A stretch of 18,097 nt of DNA from Physocladia obscura (lineage: Eukaryota; Chytridiomycota; Chytridiomycetes; Chytridiales; Chytriomycetaceae), in the NCBI GenBank assembly GCA_027596945.1, contig JADGJH010000449.1:376-18472 (forward strand), read 5' to 3'. The position numbers and the translations under genes were made by a program. Of this stretch, positions 1 to 8,900 are shown piece by piece. Each line of letters opens with the position of its first letter. Position 1 is the first letter of the stretch. The notes below the pieces were generated by a model, which saw only the letters and a list, made by a program, of their open reading frames with translations, was not told the DNA's origin and made no database searches.

Positions 1-880
1 TTTTTTTATGTGATTTACGAGATTATCTGGTTTCTTGTCTGCTTCTTTCATTTTAATCATTGAACCAGTAGACATGAGAAGAAAAATAACTCTGCTGTTG
101 ATCAAACCAGTCAACAAGCCACTTTCAAATTCTTCAGCATTGTTGAGGCAATATGCAGCAAGATATACATGAAGTCTGTAGCTGTATGCTGTAAATGAAA
201 TAGATGCAACTGTTGGTTGAAAAGTCTGCAAATAGTCAAAAGATTCATTTTCAATGGTTTGTGCCAAGAGCTGGGCAGTCAAATCATCAGTTGTGAGATG
301 ATAGCTACATTATGGTTTCTGTGAGTATCTGATAAAGAAATTGTGAATTTTTTGTTGTTTATTGCATAGCCACAGTTCAGATATACACATACAAAAAATT
401 AAGTAAAAATCATTGTACCATGCAAAATCATTCACCATAAGCATATACTGTTGGGTCATCAAAATTCTCTGAAATTTCTTATTAAGTCCCATATACCACA
501 ACTTCTAGCATTGTTGAATCTGCAGAATGGTGAATTATTTTGACTTTATTGCTTGTTTGGGCCACCAATTTGTTTTCAGGGACAGGAGTCATCTTAAATA
601 AAAAGCAGATTAATTAAACAAAATGTATACAAATAAAATAAAATAAAAAACAAAAGAGTCAGCACTTCATTTACCTTGCACTCCACAGCAATCTTTCCAG
701 ATTTAAAAGCTTAAAACAGTGAAATATCATCAGTAATAACATATACATCATTATCAGAATCAAGCATGAAAATTTTTCAATCTGAATTTCAAGCAATTCC
801 TTTTTTGACAACTTTGCAAGTTGCTGTCTGATTTTGAGTTCAAACAAATCCAAATGGGACTCCTTGGCAGGTAAGTGCAT
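1..880 (-). CDS. Unidentified exon-like coding stretches, possibly a decaying gene (3' end beyond window)
   Basis: Seen: on the minus strand four stretches can be joined by GT..AG introns with an open frame: an exon ending at 675, then 592-497, 447-419 and 304-1 (running off the window edge). The introns are about 82, 49 and 114 nt. The last exon gives about 100 open codons with a mixed, protein-like composition (for example FDYLQTFQPTVASISFTAYS). Upstream, 880-675 carries a basic helical segment (KIRQQLAKLSKKELLEIQIE), but continuing from it into the exon ending at 675 needs a frame change, and that stretch also has an in-frame TAA. I recognise no family. It may be a live gene whose 5' exons I cannot resolve, or a degenerate copy, since a retroelement relic lies next to it. 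Confidence 0.3.
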
Positions 881-984
881 TATAAAATTGAGAGAAGTAT
901 TATTGTCAGTGCAAAAGGTTTTGATTTTGAGATTATAACAGGTAGATTGAGTTGAATCTATTTGTTTGAAAAATATAATATAAA

Positions 985-1972
985 TTAAATATATATATTT
1001 TCAAAATAAACAAGAACATTATACCCGCTGGCAGTGGAATATGTGAAGTTCCATGCTGAACATTCGTTGCGGCCGGTTGTAGAATGATTGCCGTCCTTGT
1101 CGATGATGCGGTTGATGTGAGCTTGGATCGCAGTGCGCATGTGCGTGTTCATTCCAGATGCGTCTGCGAGCGCCTGGGTCCAGGCGTCACGATCGTCTGC
1201 GAGGACAGGCCGCCGTTGCGAGCAGCAAGTGATGCTGCGAGGTGACTTCTGGCCAAATTTTTCTACCATGGACCAAGGTCTCAACTTGAATGAGCTAAAG
1301 GGCCAAAATTCAGAAGCATTTGTGGTTCTGATGGATATACAAGCTGCATATGATTGTACAAATTGTGAATTGGTGTGAAGTGACATGTTTGGCGATCCAA
1401 AAAAATCCAAACCAGCCATTTGCAGGAAAAAATTAATCCCATTTCTTTGTTTATTGTTTTATTTTGTGATTTTCAATTGTTTGTTTTAGGACATAAGCCT
1501 CAGATCATATGAATAAGACATGATCTCCTGCAAGACACAGTTCTGGCACCACCACTGTTCAACTACAGCATCAACACACTTCCTAGACAATTGCATGAAC
1601 ACTTTCAAGAACATACATACCACATTGAATTGCATGGAATCACGTCACTACTGTTTGCAGATGATGCTACTCTGATTGCTGTTTCAATAATTATGCAAGC
1701 AATTCTAGACTTCAGCTGCAACTGATCCAATTAATGTGGGATTGACTGGGTTCAGCAAAAATGCAGAGCAATATGCAAAACACAAGCAACACTAAAAATG
1801 AACAAAGCACAACTTGAACAGGTTCAATCTGTTACATTCCTGGGAATAGAATTCACTACTAACAGTATTGATATGAAGGCTATGCTAGTCAAATACATCA
1901 AAATAGCAACAGCTACTCTCAATTTTCTGAGAAGTAATGGAATGAATAGTCTTGATTACTGCCCACTATAAT
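985..1972 (+). mobile_element. Degenerate LINE-type (non-LTR) reverse transcriptase relic
   Basis: Seen: three plus-strand blocks in different frames, in the order expected of a non-LTR retrotransposon RT. Around 1318-1375 is a motif A-like segment (VVLMDIQAAYD). From 1531 comes a segment resembling the 'QG.vLSP.LFn..IN.LP' block (here QDTVLAPPLFNYSINTLP), followed by the catalytic-type FADD at 1654-1665 and a stop near 1725. A third block, about 1758-1972, contains the FLGIEFTTNSI segment typical of the post-catalytic region and ends in TAA. Known: FADD with downstream FLGI-type motifs marks LINE RTs. Inference: the copy is dead, because the blocks are out of frame with each other and no endonuclease domain or poly(A) tail is clear. 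The 5' boundary is arbitrary and includes a GC-rich patch at 1025-1260 that I cannot assign. Confidence 0.7.
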
Positions 1973-3097
1973 CACTATGGTGTTAGATTTACAAATAGAA
2001 ATATTGTTTATTAGATAGCTGTGAAAGAATATAAAGTTTATTTTATTCATAGCAAAATTCAAGAATTGGGGTCAAATATTTTAACTTTGACATTTAAATA
2101 ACTTCTTTGGCTAAGAAATTAGTTTGTAATCAATATTGAGACATAAGAATTGAGACACAAAAGTTTTATTCTGACACTCAAATTGGGCATTTAAAGAAGT
2201 TCTATTCTTGGAAATAAATTATAAGATTCTAAAACGTTATTATACCAATTCCACAAGTTCAAATGAATCTGCTTTTGCACGATTCGAAATATTGCTCTAC
2301 TCAATCTTTGCACTCACAGATGGAATATGGCTTTGATTGAAGACATACGTGTCAATGTTGGTATTGTAAAAAGACAAAATTTTCACCCTGTGGCAGGATC
2401 AAACAGTCTTGCACTGTCTCTTCTTAATGGCACACAAGAAACATATTACATTTGATTATGTAAGAATTTGAGGATCCTATCAATTGTTTGTTCAGTGTTT
2501 CACATGTTATTTTGTATCAATCTTTGCACAAACTAACTGTATTTTCAGTCTTTGTTTCTAAGGCACTTGGATAGTGTTTGTGCAACAATGATTGGAAATT
2601 TGAATAAAGATTTTTCATAGCTATCTTAAATGTACAAAGAATGAGTTTTTTTTTTTCATGCACAACGTGAATAGTAGATATCATCTTTTCAGTCTGTTGA
2701 AAAAATCTCATCCTAAACCTGAAATTCAAAACCACTTGCCTTCCAGCCAAACTATTAATACTCTGTTTTGCCTTTTTCTTTTCAGGCGTGCTGCTATCAT
2801 AACCATAGTCTTTATCCAGCATCAGCATATTGCATTTGGTATAAGTTTTTGAATCATGAGAATATATTTGTTTATTGTCAAACATTCAATTTTGTATAAA
2901 ATTCTTACTGAGAAATGTGCTAACGACAATATCTGACATACTCAAGCGTTAACAAAAAGCCCAAGAATAACGCCAATCAGATTGTAAGCAAAGAGCTGAA
3001 TTGTTTGTACTGTAAATACAGACGGAATAAAACAGCCTCACTTTCTATCCCTTCTTCCTTATTACTTTTTTTATTCTTGTTTTTGTTGTCAAAAAAA
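1973..3097. other. AT-rich intergenic stretch without a supportable gene
   Basis: About 1.1 kb of AT-rich sequence between the retroelement relic and the cerato-platanin gene. It may contain decayed retroelement 3' sequence. A minus-strand open frame of 122 codons with an ATG at 2885-2883 lies within it; its product is lysine-rich, matches no family I know, and has no obvious promoter, so I do not call it a gene. The last 100 bases before 3098 are pyrimidine-rich (long T runs at 3058-3087), which is common just upstream of fungal start codons. Confidence 0.4.
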
Positions 3098-3565
3098 ATG
3101 ATCTTCAAAATCGACGTGTATCTACTGACAGCTGCTTCAATCTTTGCCATATATGCGTCGTCCAAAAGCGTCACCGTAAATTACGACAAAAAGTATGATA
3201 ATCCTCACACGCTTCTCAAAACCTTGGCATGCAGTAATGGCGAGAACGGAATCATCAAACCCACAGGATTCACAGAACTTGGCCAGTTGAGCATATTTCC
3301 ATATGTTGGTGCCGTCGGAAACTTGGTCGGATGGGATTTGCCATATTGCGGCAAATGCTATGTTGTCAGATATAAAAAAAAACGCGTCAAAATTATCACA
3401 GTTGATACTGCAGCACCGGGGACAATTAATTTGTCGTTGACTGCAATGAATGCTTTGACGAGTGATAATGCGGTTGAGTTTGGACAAGTCAAAGCGCATG
3501 CAAGACAGGCTCCGTGCGACAATCCTGGCGGGAGAATCGAATTTGACGGCGGGGATGAAAACTGA
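3098..3565 (+). CDS. Secreted cerato-platanin-family protein
   Basis: Intronless frame of 155 residues. Residues 1-24 form a signal peptide (short basic start, hydrophobic LLTAASIFAIYA, small residues before the likely cut after Ser24). The mature part opens with VTVNYDKKYDNP, matching the conserved V.V.YD..YD start of the family. It then has the ACSNGENG segment, a GW..P.CG.C centre (GWDLPYCGKCY, 79-88) and a D.A..G..LS..AMN.LT block (residues 103-121). Four cysteines (45, 84, 87, 140) match the two-disulfide double-psi beta-barrel. Known: cerato-platanins are small secreted fungal proteins related in fold to expansin domain 1; they bind chitin oligomers or sit in the cell wall, and some trigger plant defences. 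The start at 3098 is preferred over an in-frame ATG at 3005 because it puts the signal peptide at the N-terminus. Role here is unknown beyond a likely wall or surface function. Confidence 0.88.
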   Translation: MIFKIDVYLLTAASIFAIYASSKSVTVNYDKKYDNPHTLLKTLACSNGENGIIKPTGFTELGQLSIFPYVGAVGNLVGWDLPYCGKCYVVRYKKKRVKIITVDTAAPGTINLSLTAMNALTSDNAVEFGQVKAHARQAPCDNPGGRIEFDGGDEN

Positions 3566-3702
3566 ATCAAAATCAAATATTACAAAATTATTTATCTTTA
3601 TATATTTTAAAAAATCAATTAAAAAAAATCTTGAAAAAAAGCACCACTCACTCACAACGTATATCCACGAAAATTAGGGTTTTAGCACCTCTTTCGCTTT
3701 CT

Positions 3703-3960
3703 CTAGCACGCTATTTCTCTTTCGTTGAACACCTTCTTTGCCTTCTCCAGCGCAACTCCTGCATCCTTCAGCACAGCAATTAATCCTGGCGACTTCTCTC
3801 TCTTGACCCAATCGACATTCTTCTCCTTCTGTTTGTCCAAGTTGTTCTGAGCCGTTCTTACACTATCATCAACAAATTCGACTGATTCACTAGCGACTTG
3901 CACTTCATCTTCAACCGCTTGTACTTCTTGTTTAGCTACTTTCTCTTCAGCTTTAATAGT
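3703..3960 (-). CDS. Terminal exon of a small charged helical protein, function unknown
   Basis: Minus-strand frame of about 85 residues ending in TAG at 3705-3703. It is very rich in Glu, Lys and Ala with heptad-like spacing (AEEKVAKQEVQAVEDEVQVA), suggesting a long helix or coiled coil, then a segment with NVDWVKREKSPGLIAVLKDA and a C-terminal Cys. There is no ATG in this frame before an upstream stop. A good 3' splice site (CGCTTCAG) sits just before 3960, so I read this as the last exon of a spliced gene whose first exon lies in the AT-rich stretch above 4000 and could not be placed. A non-ATG start at 3987 is less likely. The 3' end converges on the cerato-platanin gene. I recognise no family. 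Confidence 0.45.
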   Translation of the reverse strand, partial: TIKAEEKVAKQEVQAVEDEVQVASESVEFVDDSVRTAQNNLDKQKEKNVDWVKREKSPGLIAVLKDAGVALEKAKKVFNEREIAC

Positions 3961-3987
3961 GCTTGTCTGAAGCGAGTCCGCACTCAA

Positions 3988-4285
3988 AAAATTTTTTACT
4001 CAGTGTCAGAAGAAATGAACTCTGCTCAACCAAAAATGAAGATTTCGATTTTAAATTTAAGTATTTTCTTTTCAATATATATTTATATAAAATTATAATG
4101 TATGGAAGTATAAATATTTTATTTTATTTCCACAATTTTTGTATTTTATTAAAGGTAAAATATTTTAAACTCATTGCAGATCTTTAATTATTTACCACTA
4201 TTTCTGAAAGTTATAAAAACTTACTTGTTTCTGCAATGAAGCAGCTCAATCCCGCTTTTTTTTTTTTTGCATTTGAAGTGGAAAA
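3988..4285. other. AT-rich spacer between the small helical gene and the sHsp promoter
   Basis: Very AT-rich sequence with poly-T runs near 4257-4268. It probably holds the missing 5' exon of the minus-strand gene ending at 3703 and the distal promoter of the plus-strand small heat-shock gene. I see no ORF, RNA gene or repeat that can be supported. Confidence 0.3.
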
Positions 4286-4295
4286 TTTTTGATTT

Positions 4296-4330
4296 GAAAT
4301 TTCTGAGACGCGTCTGCATCCAGAAAGTTC
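4296..4330 (+). promoter_or_regulatory. Heat-shock-element-like inverted GAA/TTC repeats
   Basis: Two perfect GAAnnTTC units lie upstream of the small heat-shock gene: GAAATTTC at 4296-4303, followed by a degenerate third unit (AGA at 4306-4308), and GAAAGTTC at 4323-4330. Alternating GAA/TTC with 2-nt spacing is the binding pattern of heat-shock factor. They end 34 nt before the TATA box, a normal distance. The functional assignment is inference from motif and position. Confidence 0.6.
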
Positions 4331-4363
4331 TTTAAACATTTTGCAACGTGGAAAAAAAAAAGG

Positions 4364-4370
4364 TATAAAG
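4364..4370 (+). promoter_or_regulatory. TATA box of the small heat-shock gene
   Basis: TATAAAG, 49 nt before the ATG at 4419. It predicts transcription starting near 4395 with a short leader. Its position between the heat-shock-element-like repeats and the start codon gives a compact inducible-type promoter. Confidence 0.6.
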
Positions 4371-4418
4371 GCACATTTCATTGCTCAAAACATAAGAAGA
4401 AAAAAATAAGAATTTTTA

Positions 4419-5183
4419 ATGTTAGCCTTTGCAATCCTCGACGTTATTACCTCAGCCTTCTTGCTCAAGTTTCTTGCCAGTTTCTTTATGGCAAAACTTG
4501 TCCGCAACTCGTGCTCAAGAAATTTCCTAAATGAACCACTCACCAGTGACGGCATATGCTGTACATCAAGTCAAAATCAAAAACGCTGTATTTGCAACAA
4601 AAACTCCGCTATCAAGCAACACTTCATTCAAAAATTCAATAACACCACGTCAATTTTCTTCCATCGCGTACCATCAATTGACTTTGAAATCCCTGTTTTG
4701 TTTCTGCATGAACTTCTTTCACACACAGAGCCCAATCCTAAACTGCCACAAGCTGCTGTCGTTTCTTCTCCTTTCGTTTCTTCAATCGCACCGCATGAAT
4801 TCAATGAAACTACTGCAAAGTATTATCTCAATATTGACGCTCCCGGTTTTGCTCGTGGAGATCTGTCGATAACTGTTGTTGACGATTTGCGCCAGCTCAA
4901 AATTACCGGAAAGAACAGCACTCGCAAGCCGATTGATATGGTGTTGGCAATTCCGCGACTTGGAAATATGGAAAAAATCGAAGCAAGCGTCATGGATGGA
5001 GTTTTGACTGTAGTTATTCCAAAACGTGAGCATGATGGACGTATTGTTGAGATTTTAGCCGGTCATCAAGATCAGGCACGAGCCAGTTCTTTCAGCCGTT
5101 CTGTTCCAGAAAGCAGTTCATTCAACAAGGGAAAAAAAGAGACCGAAAATGATGCAGATGAGGGGTTTCAAGTTGTTGTTTGA
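4419..5183 (+). CDS. Small heat-shock protein (Hsp20/alpha-crystallin domain)
   Basis: Intronless frame of 254 residues. The alpha-crystallin domain spans about 126-212: an N-terminal strand (AKYYLNIDAPGF), the loop and strand LSITVVDDLRQLKITGK, then the family signature A-x-x-x-D-G-V-L-T-V-x-I-P-K at 189-202. A V-x-I motif (210-212) follows, resembling the C-terminal anchor that drives oligomer assembly. Known: such proteins are ATP-independent chaperones that hold unfolding clients. The N-terminal 110 residues are unlike a standard sHsp arm: residues 1-29 are strongly hydrophobic and could be a membrane anchor or targeting signal, and 33-60 hold five cysteines. The tail (215-254) is Ser- and Glu/Lys-rich. 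The ATG at 4419 fits the TATA box. Heat-shock-element-like repeats upstream suggest stress induction. The domain call is strong; the N-terminal model is less sure because another frame is also open at 4531-4872. Confidence 0.85.
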   Translation: MLAFAILDVITSAFLLKFLASFFMAKLVRNSCSRNFLNEPLTSDGICCTSSQNQKRCICNKNSAIKQHFIQKFNNTTSIFFHRVPSIDFEIPVLFLHELLSHTEPNPKLPQAAVVSSPFVSSIAPHEFNETTAKYYLNIDAPGFARGDLSITVVDDLRQLKITGKNSTRKPIDMVLAIPRLGNMEKIEASVMDGVLTVVIPKREHDGRIVEILAGHQDQARASSFSRSVPESSSFNKGKKETENDADEGFQVVV

Positions 5184-5185
5184 AA

Positions 5186-5191
5186 AATAAA
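5186..5191 (+). terminator. Polyadenylation signal of the sHsp gene
   Basis: AATAAA three bases after the TGA at 5181-5183, followed by A and T runs. It implies a very short 3' UTR. Confidence 0.45.
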
Positions 5192-5773
5192 CTATTGATA
5201 AAAAAAATTTTTTTAATACGTCTCCAAATCAATGCAGAAAAGTAACATCAACTGTTGCATTTATTCGTAACTCTGGCGCCATTGAAGATCTCCTTTTTAA
5301 GAGTTTAAACAGAGTTCAATATCAGTTATAAATAAAGATAAATTGAAGTTGTTCACCAAAATAACGACCTGCATTAGACTTTTTTCTATTTATGAATTGA
5401 CTATTTATTGAGTAACTTTAAACAAAAAGAAGTTGCGTTGAAGAACCTGGTTTGCAATAAATAAATAATTACTGATGCGGACAATAAATTTGAATGTATG
5501 AATCAAGATTATAAGTGTTCTAAAATTGAAAATAAATTGAGAATTTTTAATATTTTGTTCAGTGTGTTTTCTATTAAAGAATCATCTTCGGTTGTTGCTT
5601 GCAGTTAATTTCTATTCTTCGTTTTTTTCCTCATTATTTTGTTTCTATTCTTCGTTTTTCGCTCATTATTTTATTTCTATCACTATCTCGAAATTTCACA
5701 ATAAATATTAGTGTTTTGTTTTTATCTATTTTAATTTATTTATATTGTGGCGTAAATTTTGGTGAGCAAATTT
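5192..5773. other. Intergenic region upstream of the synthase-lyase gene
   Basis: About 580 nt of AT-rich sequence holding the sHsp 3' flank and the upstream region of the next gene. It contains the tandem repeat at 5609-5683 and a strong donor-like GGTGAGC at 5760-5766, which could open a 5'-UTR intron. I see no convincing gene; an open frame from 5599 translates mostly to low-complexity Leu/Phe/Ile from T-rich DNA. Confidence 0.35.
5609..5683. repeat. Imperfect tandem repeat, about 33 bp x 2.3
   Basis: Two adjacent copies of a pyrimidine-rich unit starting TTTCTATTCTTCG and ending TCATTATTTT(G/A) lie at 5609-5641 and 5642-5673. A third truncated copy (TTTCTATCAC) starts at 5674. Copies differ by one indel and a few substitutions. 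Confidence 0.75.
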
Positions 5774-5908
5774 ATGAAGTTGGCGAAAGAAAATGCCAAA
5801 GAAGAGAAGAACAGAAAAAAGATCGCTCAAGAATATCGAACTGTCGCGTCTCCGCGTTTCTTAAACCTCATTGGAGAGATGTGGCAAATAAGACACTTTA
5901 AATCTCCA
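5774..5908 (+). other. Possible upstream exon of the synthase-lyase gene
   Basis: An ATG at 5774 opens a frame whose first 45 codons look coding: a basic, Lys/Glu-rich start (MKLAKENAKEEKNRKK) followed by SPRFLNLIGEMWQIRHFKSP. A GT at 5909 and an AG at 6000-6001 would splice it in phase 0 onto the synthase frame at 6002, replacing the first five residues and giving a 1029-residue protein. The donor (GTCAAA) is weak and the frame otherwise stops at 5968, so it could instead be a leader ORF. Confidence 0.35.
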
Positions 5909-5986
5909 GTCAAATCGATTTTTTTCAATTTCCATCTTGAAACACGCATCAATCCAATAATACGATAACGGAGCGACACCACGCAA

Positions 5987-8900
5987 ATGCTCTATCTTAA
6001 GAACTTAAACTTTGCCAGCAAGGTCCCTATTGAAATTGGGTTCGTGGGAATCTACCGATGGTTCTGGTATCTGTTCAAGCTGGCGGTGTATCTATTCATC
6101 TACAAACCAATGAAGCCGCGATGTCATCCCGAATTCTCTCCCGCGAAAGACGTGACTATCGTTGTGCCGACTATTGATCACGGCAAAGAGTTTGAAGAGG
6201 CCCTAATGACGGTATTCTTCCCATTACAACCAATCAAAACCTAATTACAACACAACCACACCACAACAGTGGCTGGCTTGTGATCCCTTAGAAGTTATTG
6301 TCGTAACTGTTGAGTCCGCACGTGCTCCTCTAGAACTCATTGCCCGACGATGCGACCCAGAATCTCAGGTTGTAAGGGTTATTACCGTCTCAAAAGCCAA
6401 CAAGCGGCTGCAAATGATTGCTGGAATCAACGAAACGAAAACCGATATTCTTGTATTCTGCGATGACGATGTGATTTGGCCGTCAACACTTTTGACTTGG
6501 ATTCTGGCCGCTTTTGAGAATCCAAAGATTGGAGGCGTCGGTCAGTTATACGTCATATGACAAATTTTTCTGAAAGTTGGAAATACAATAGGAACATCGC
6601 AAACCGCCATTCCGCTTGGAAAAAGATTTACAATTTGGGAAATTCTCGCAGCTTACCGCATTTCGGTAACGAAGCGAATCATTCGAACTTACATTTTTTT
6701 ATAATTAATTTTGTTTCCATTGACTTCTTTTTTAGATTCGTAATGTTGAAATTTGCGCCACGACCGCCGTGGACGGCGGCGTGTGCTGTCTTAGTGGCCG
6801 TACTGCTGCTTACCGTACGGATATCCTCCGCGACCCCGATTTCCAATACAATTTTGCAAATGAATTTTGGGTCAAAAAGTATCACCAACACTCTGGAGAC
6901 GATAAGTTTCTCACCCGCTGGCTCCACTCGCACCATTGGGACACTTGGATTCAAGCGTGTCCCCAAGCTGACATCAAATCGACGTTCAAAGACAACTATA
7001 AGTTTTTGCTGCAGCTGTTGCGCTGGACACGTAATTCGTGGCGTTCTGATCTCAAAAGTATCTTCTTTGAGCGTCAAATTTGGCGTCGAACTCCATTCAC
7101 TGCATACACAATGGCTGACAAATTTTTCAACCCAATTACCCTGGTATTTATGTTTTAAAATTTATTTCATTTCCCGCCTCAATTACTGACAAAATAAAAC
7201 AGCTCGTCGGTCCAATCACAGTTTTCTACTATGCTTTTCATCAATCCGAACTTGGGCCTAGCTACTCGACTGGAGAAGTGATCGGAACATATGTCGCATG
7301 GCTTTTACTCTCTAGAGCAATCAAGTATTTACCCCACTTTATCCACCGACCGCAAGACGTGTTGGCAGTTCCAATATGGCTCATTTTCAGTTGGTATTTT
7401 GCCATCATGAAGATTTACTGCCTTTTAACTCTCCATGTTACGGATTGGGGTACTCGGAAGGGAGCAGACGATAAAGAAACTCCACCGAAAACATCAAATG
7501 CGGATAGTGGGGTAAGCTTAACTGCTGAAACAACACAAAATGAGCTGCTTCAAATATCTTCCGGCTCTTCCAGTCTCTCAGGAAAATCAAATTTGACTAG
7601 TGTCAAAGGAAGCCATATAAATCTTCTCCAAGCATTGGTGGTCTGTTCTTTACTCTGCTGTTGCGCGATTCCTGTCTCTGCAGCCACAGCACTCCTTAAA
7701 TCTTCATTTTACACTTCGAACTCATTAGTTGATGGAAACTATGCTGAAATGGTTAACAATCGCAACTACTTTGCGGCGAATCCATACAATAGACAAGTCG
7801 GTCTAGAACTCGCAAAGCTTCGTAAAGCTAGTGATGTGGCCCTCGCCACTAGCAACGAAACAATATACTCTGTTACTTTGAAGACGCAACTGCCGGCTTC
7901 GAACAACTCTAAGGACTATTATTCACTTGCTCGTTACTTTTTTCCAAACACGTCTGAACCAGTGCCAAACGATTTGCCGTATGTTGATTTGGATCCAGAG
8001 GTAAACCCGGCTATCTACGCAATTCCGGATCACAGCTTGTAAGTCTAGCTATGTGATTCTCGCTCTTTTCCTTTTGAAAGCTAAGCAAGAAACTCACATA
8101 GATTCGGCAACCTTACGAAGAACGTAAAAACACTCTCGCTTGGATACTTTTATCTCAATACACCAGAATACGCAACCGAAACAGCCCGCGCAATCCGTCA
8201 ATGGTTTATCGACCCAGTATATGGACTGAACCCAAACTTAAACTATGCGCAAATTCGAACCAATCAAAATAACAATTTTTCAGATCCCGATGGACTTTTA
8301 GATTTTGGGCTTACAATGTATCAAATTTTTGACGCACTCCTTCTTATTCAAGATAGTGGAGCGTGGACAGGGGATGATGATACCCAATTGACTTCTTGGA
8401 TGGGAGAGTATATGGATTGGCTTTTGACTTCGAGTATTGGTGTTGCTGCAAGTAAGCTTAATCTTATTATTTTTGTATCATTATTTTTAATTCGTTTATT
8501 CCGATTTTTTCAGGTGAAGATCTGTTCAACAACCATTTGACATACCATTCCCTTCATCTTGCAACTATTGGAGGATATTTGGGCAACAAGACGCTTATGG
8601 AAATGCCCTTACTTGATGCGGACTTATCAAACTTTAGTGTGTATCATCTAATTAACAGTCAAATTTCTTCAAACGGTTCTATGCCCTTTGAAACAGTGCG
8701 ACATCATGCATACCACTATCAATTATTTGATTTGACGTAAGTAAATTATGATTCACAACAATACTAGGCCTTACAGAATCTATAAATTCTTTTTTTTATT
8801 TTTTATTTTTTAGTGCTTTACTACTTCTCTGCCAATATATTATCTCAATTGGAAGATCCGCCCCATTCAGCTACATCGGATCCACAGGTTCCCCCGCCCA

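Noticed and set aside
2517..2885. Minus-strand 122-codon open frame with ATG
   Set aside because: No recognisable domain, Lys-rich composition of AT-rich DNA, and no splice or promoter support; kept only as a note in the intergenic entry.
3005..3097. In-frame upstream ATG that would extend the cerato-platanin protein by 31 residues
   Set aside because: It would bury the signal peptide behind a basic, low-complexity Leu/Phe stretch encoded by T-rich DNA; the ATG at 3098 gives a proper secretory N-terminus.
3137..3655. Long minus-strand open frame over the cerato-platanin gene
   Set aside because: It is the antisense shadow of a gene with clear family motifs on the plus strand.
6679..7077. 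Minus-strand 132-codon open frame
   Set aside because: It lies antisense to synthase exon 4, which carries GGVCCLSGRT, GDDK and QxxRW on the plus strand.
6557..7189. Plus-strand 210-codon open frame reading through intron 3 of the synthase
   Set aside because: It is a different frame from the conserved GT2 motifs, and spliced exons 3 and 4 explain the region.
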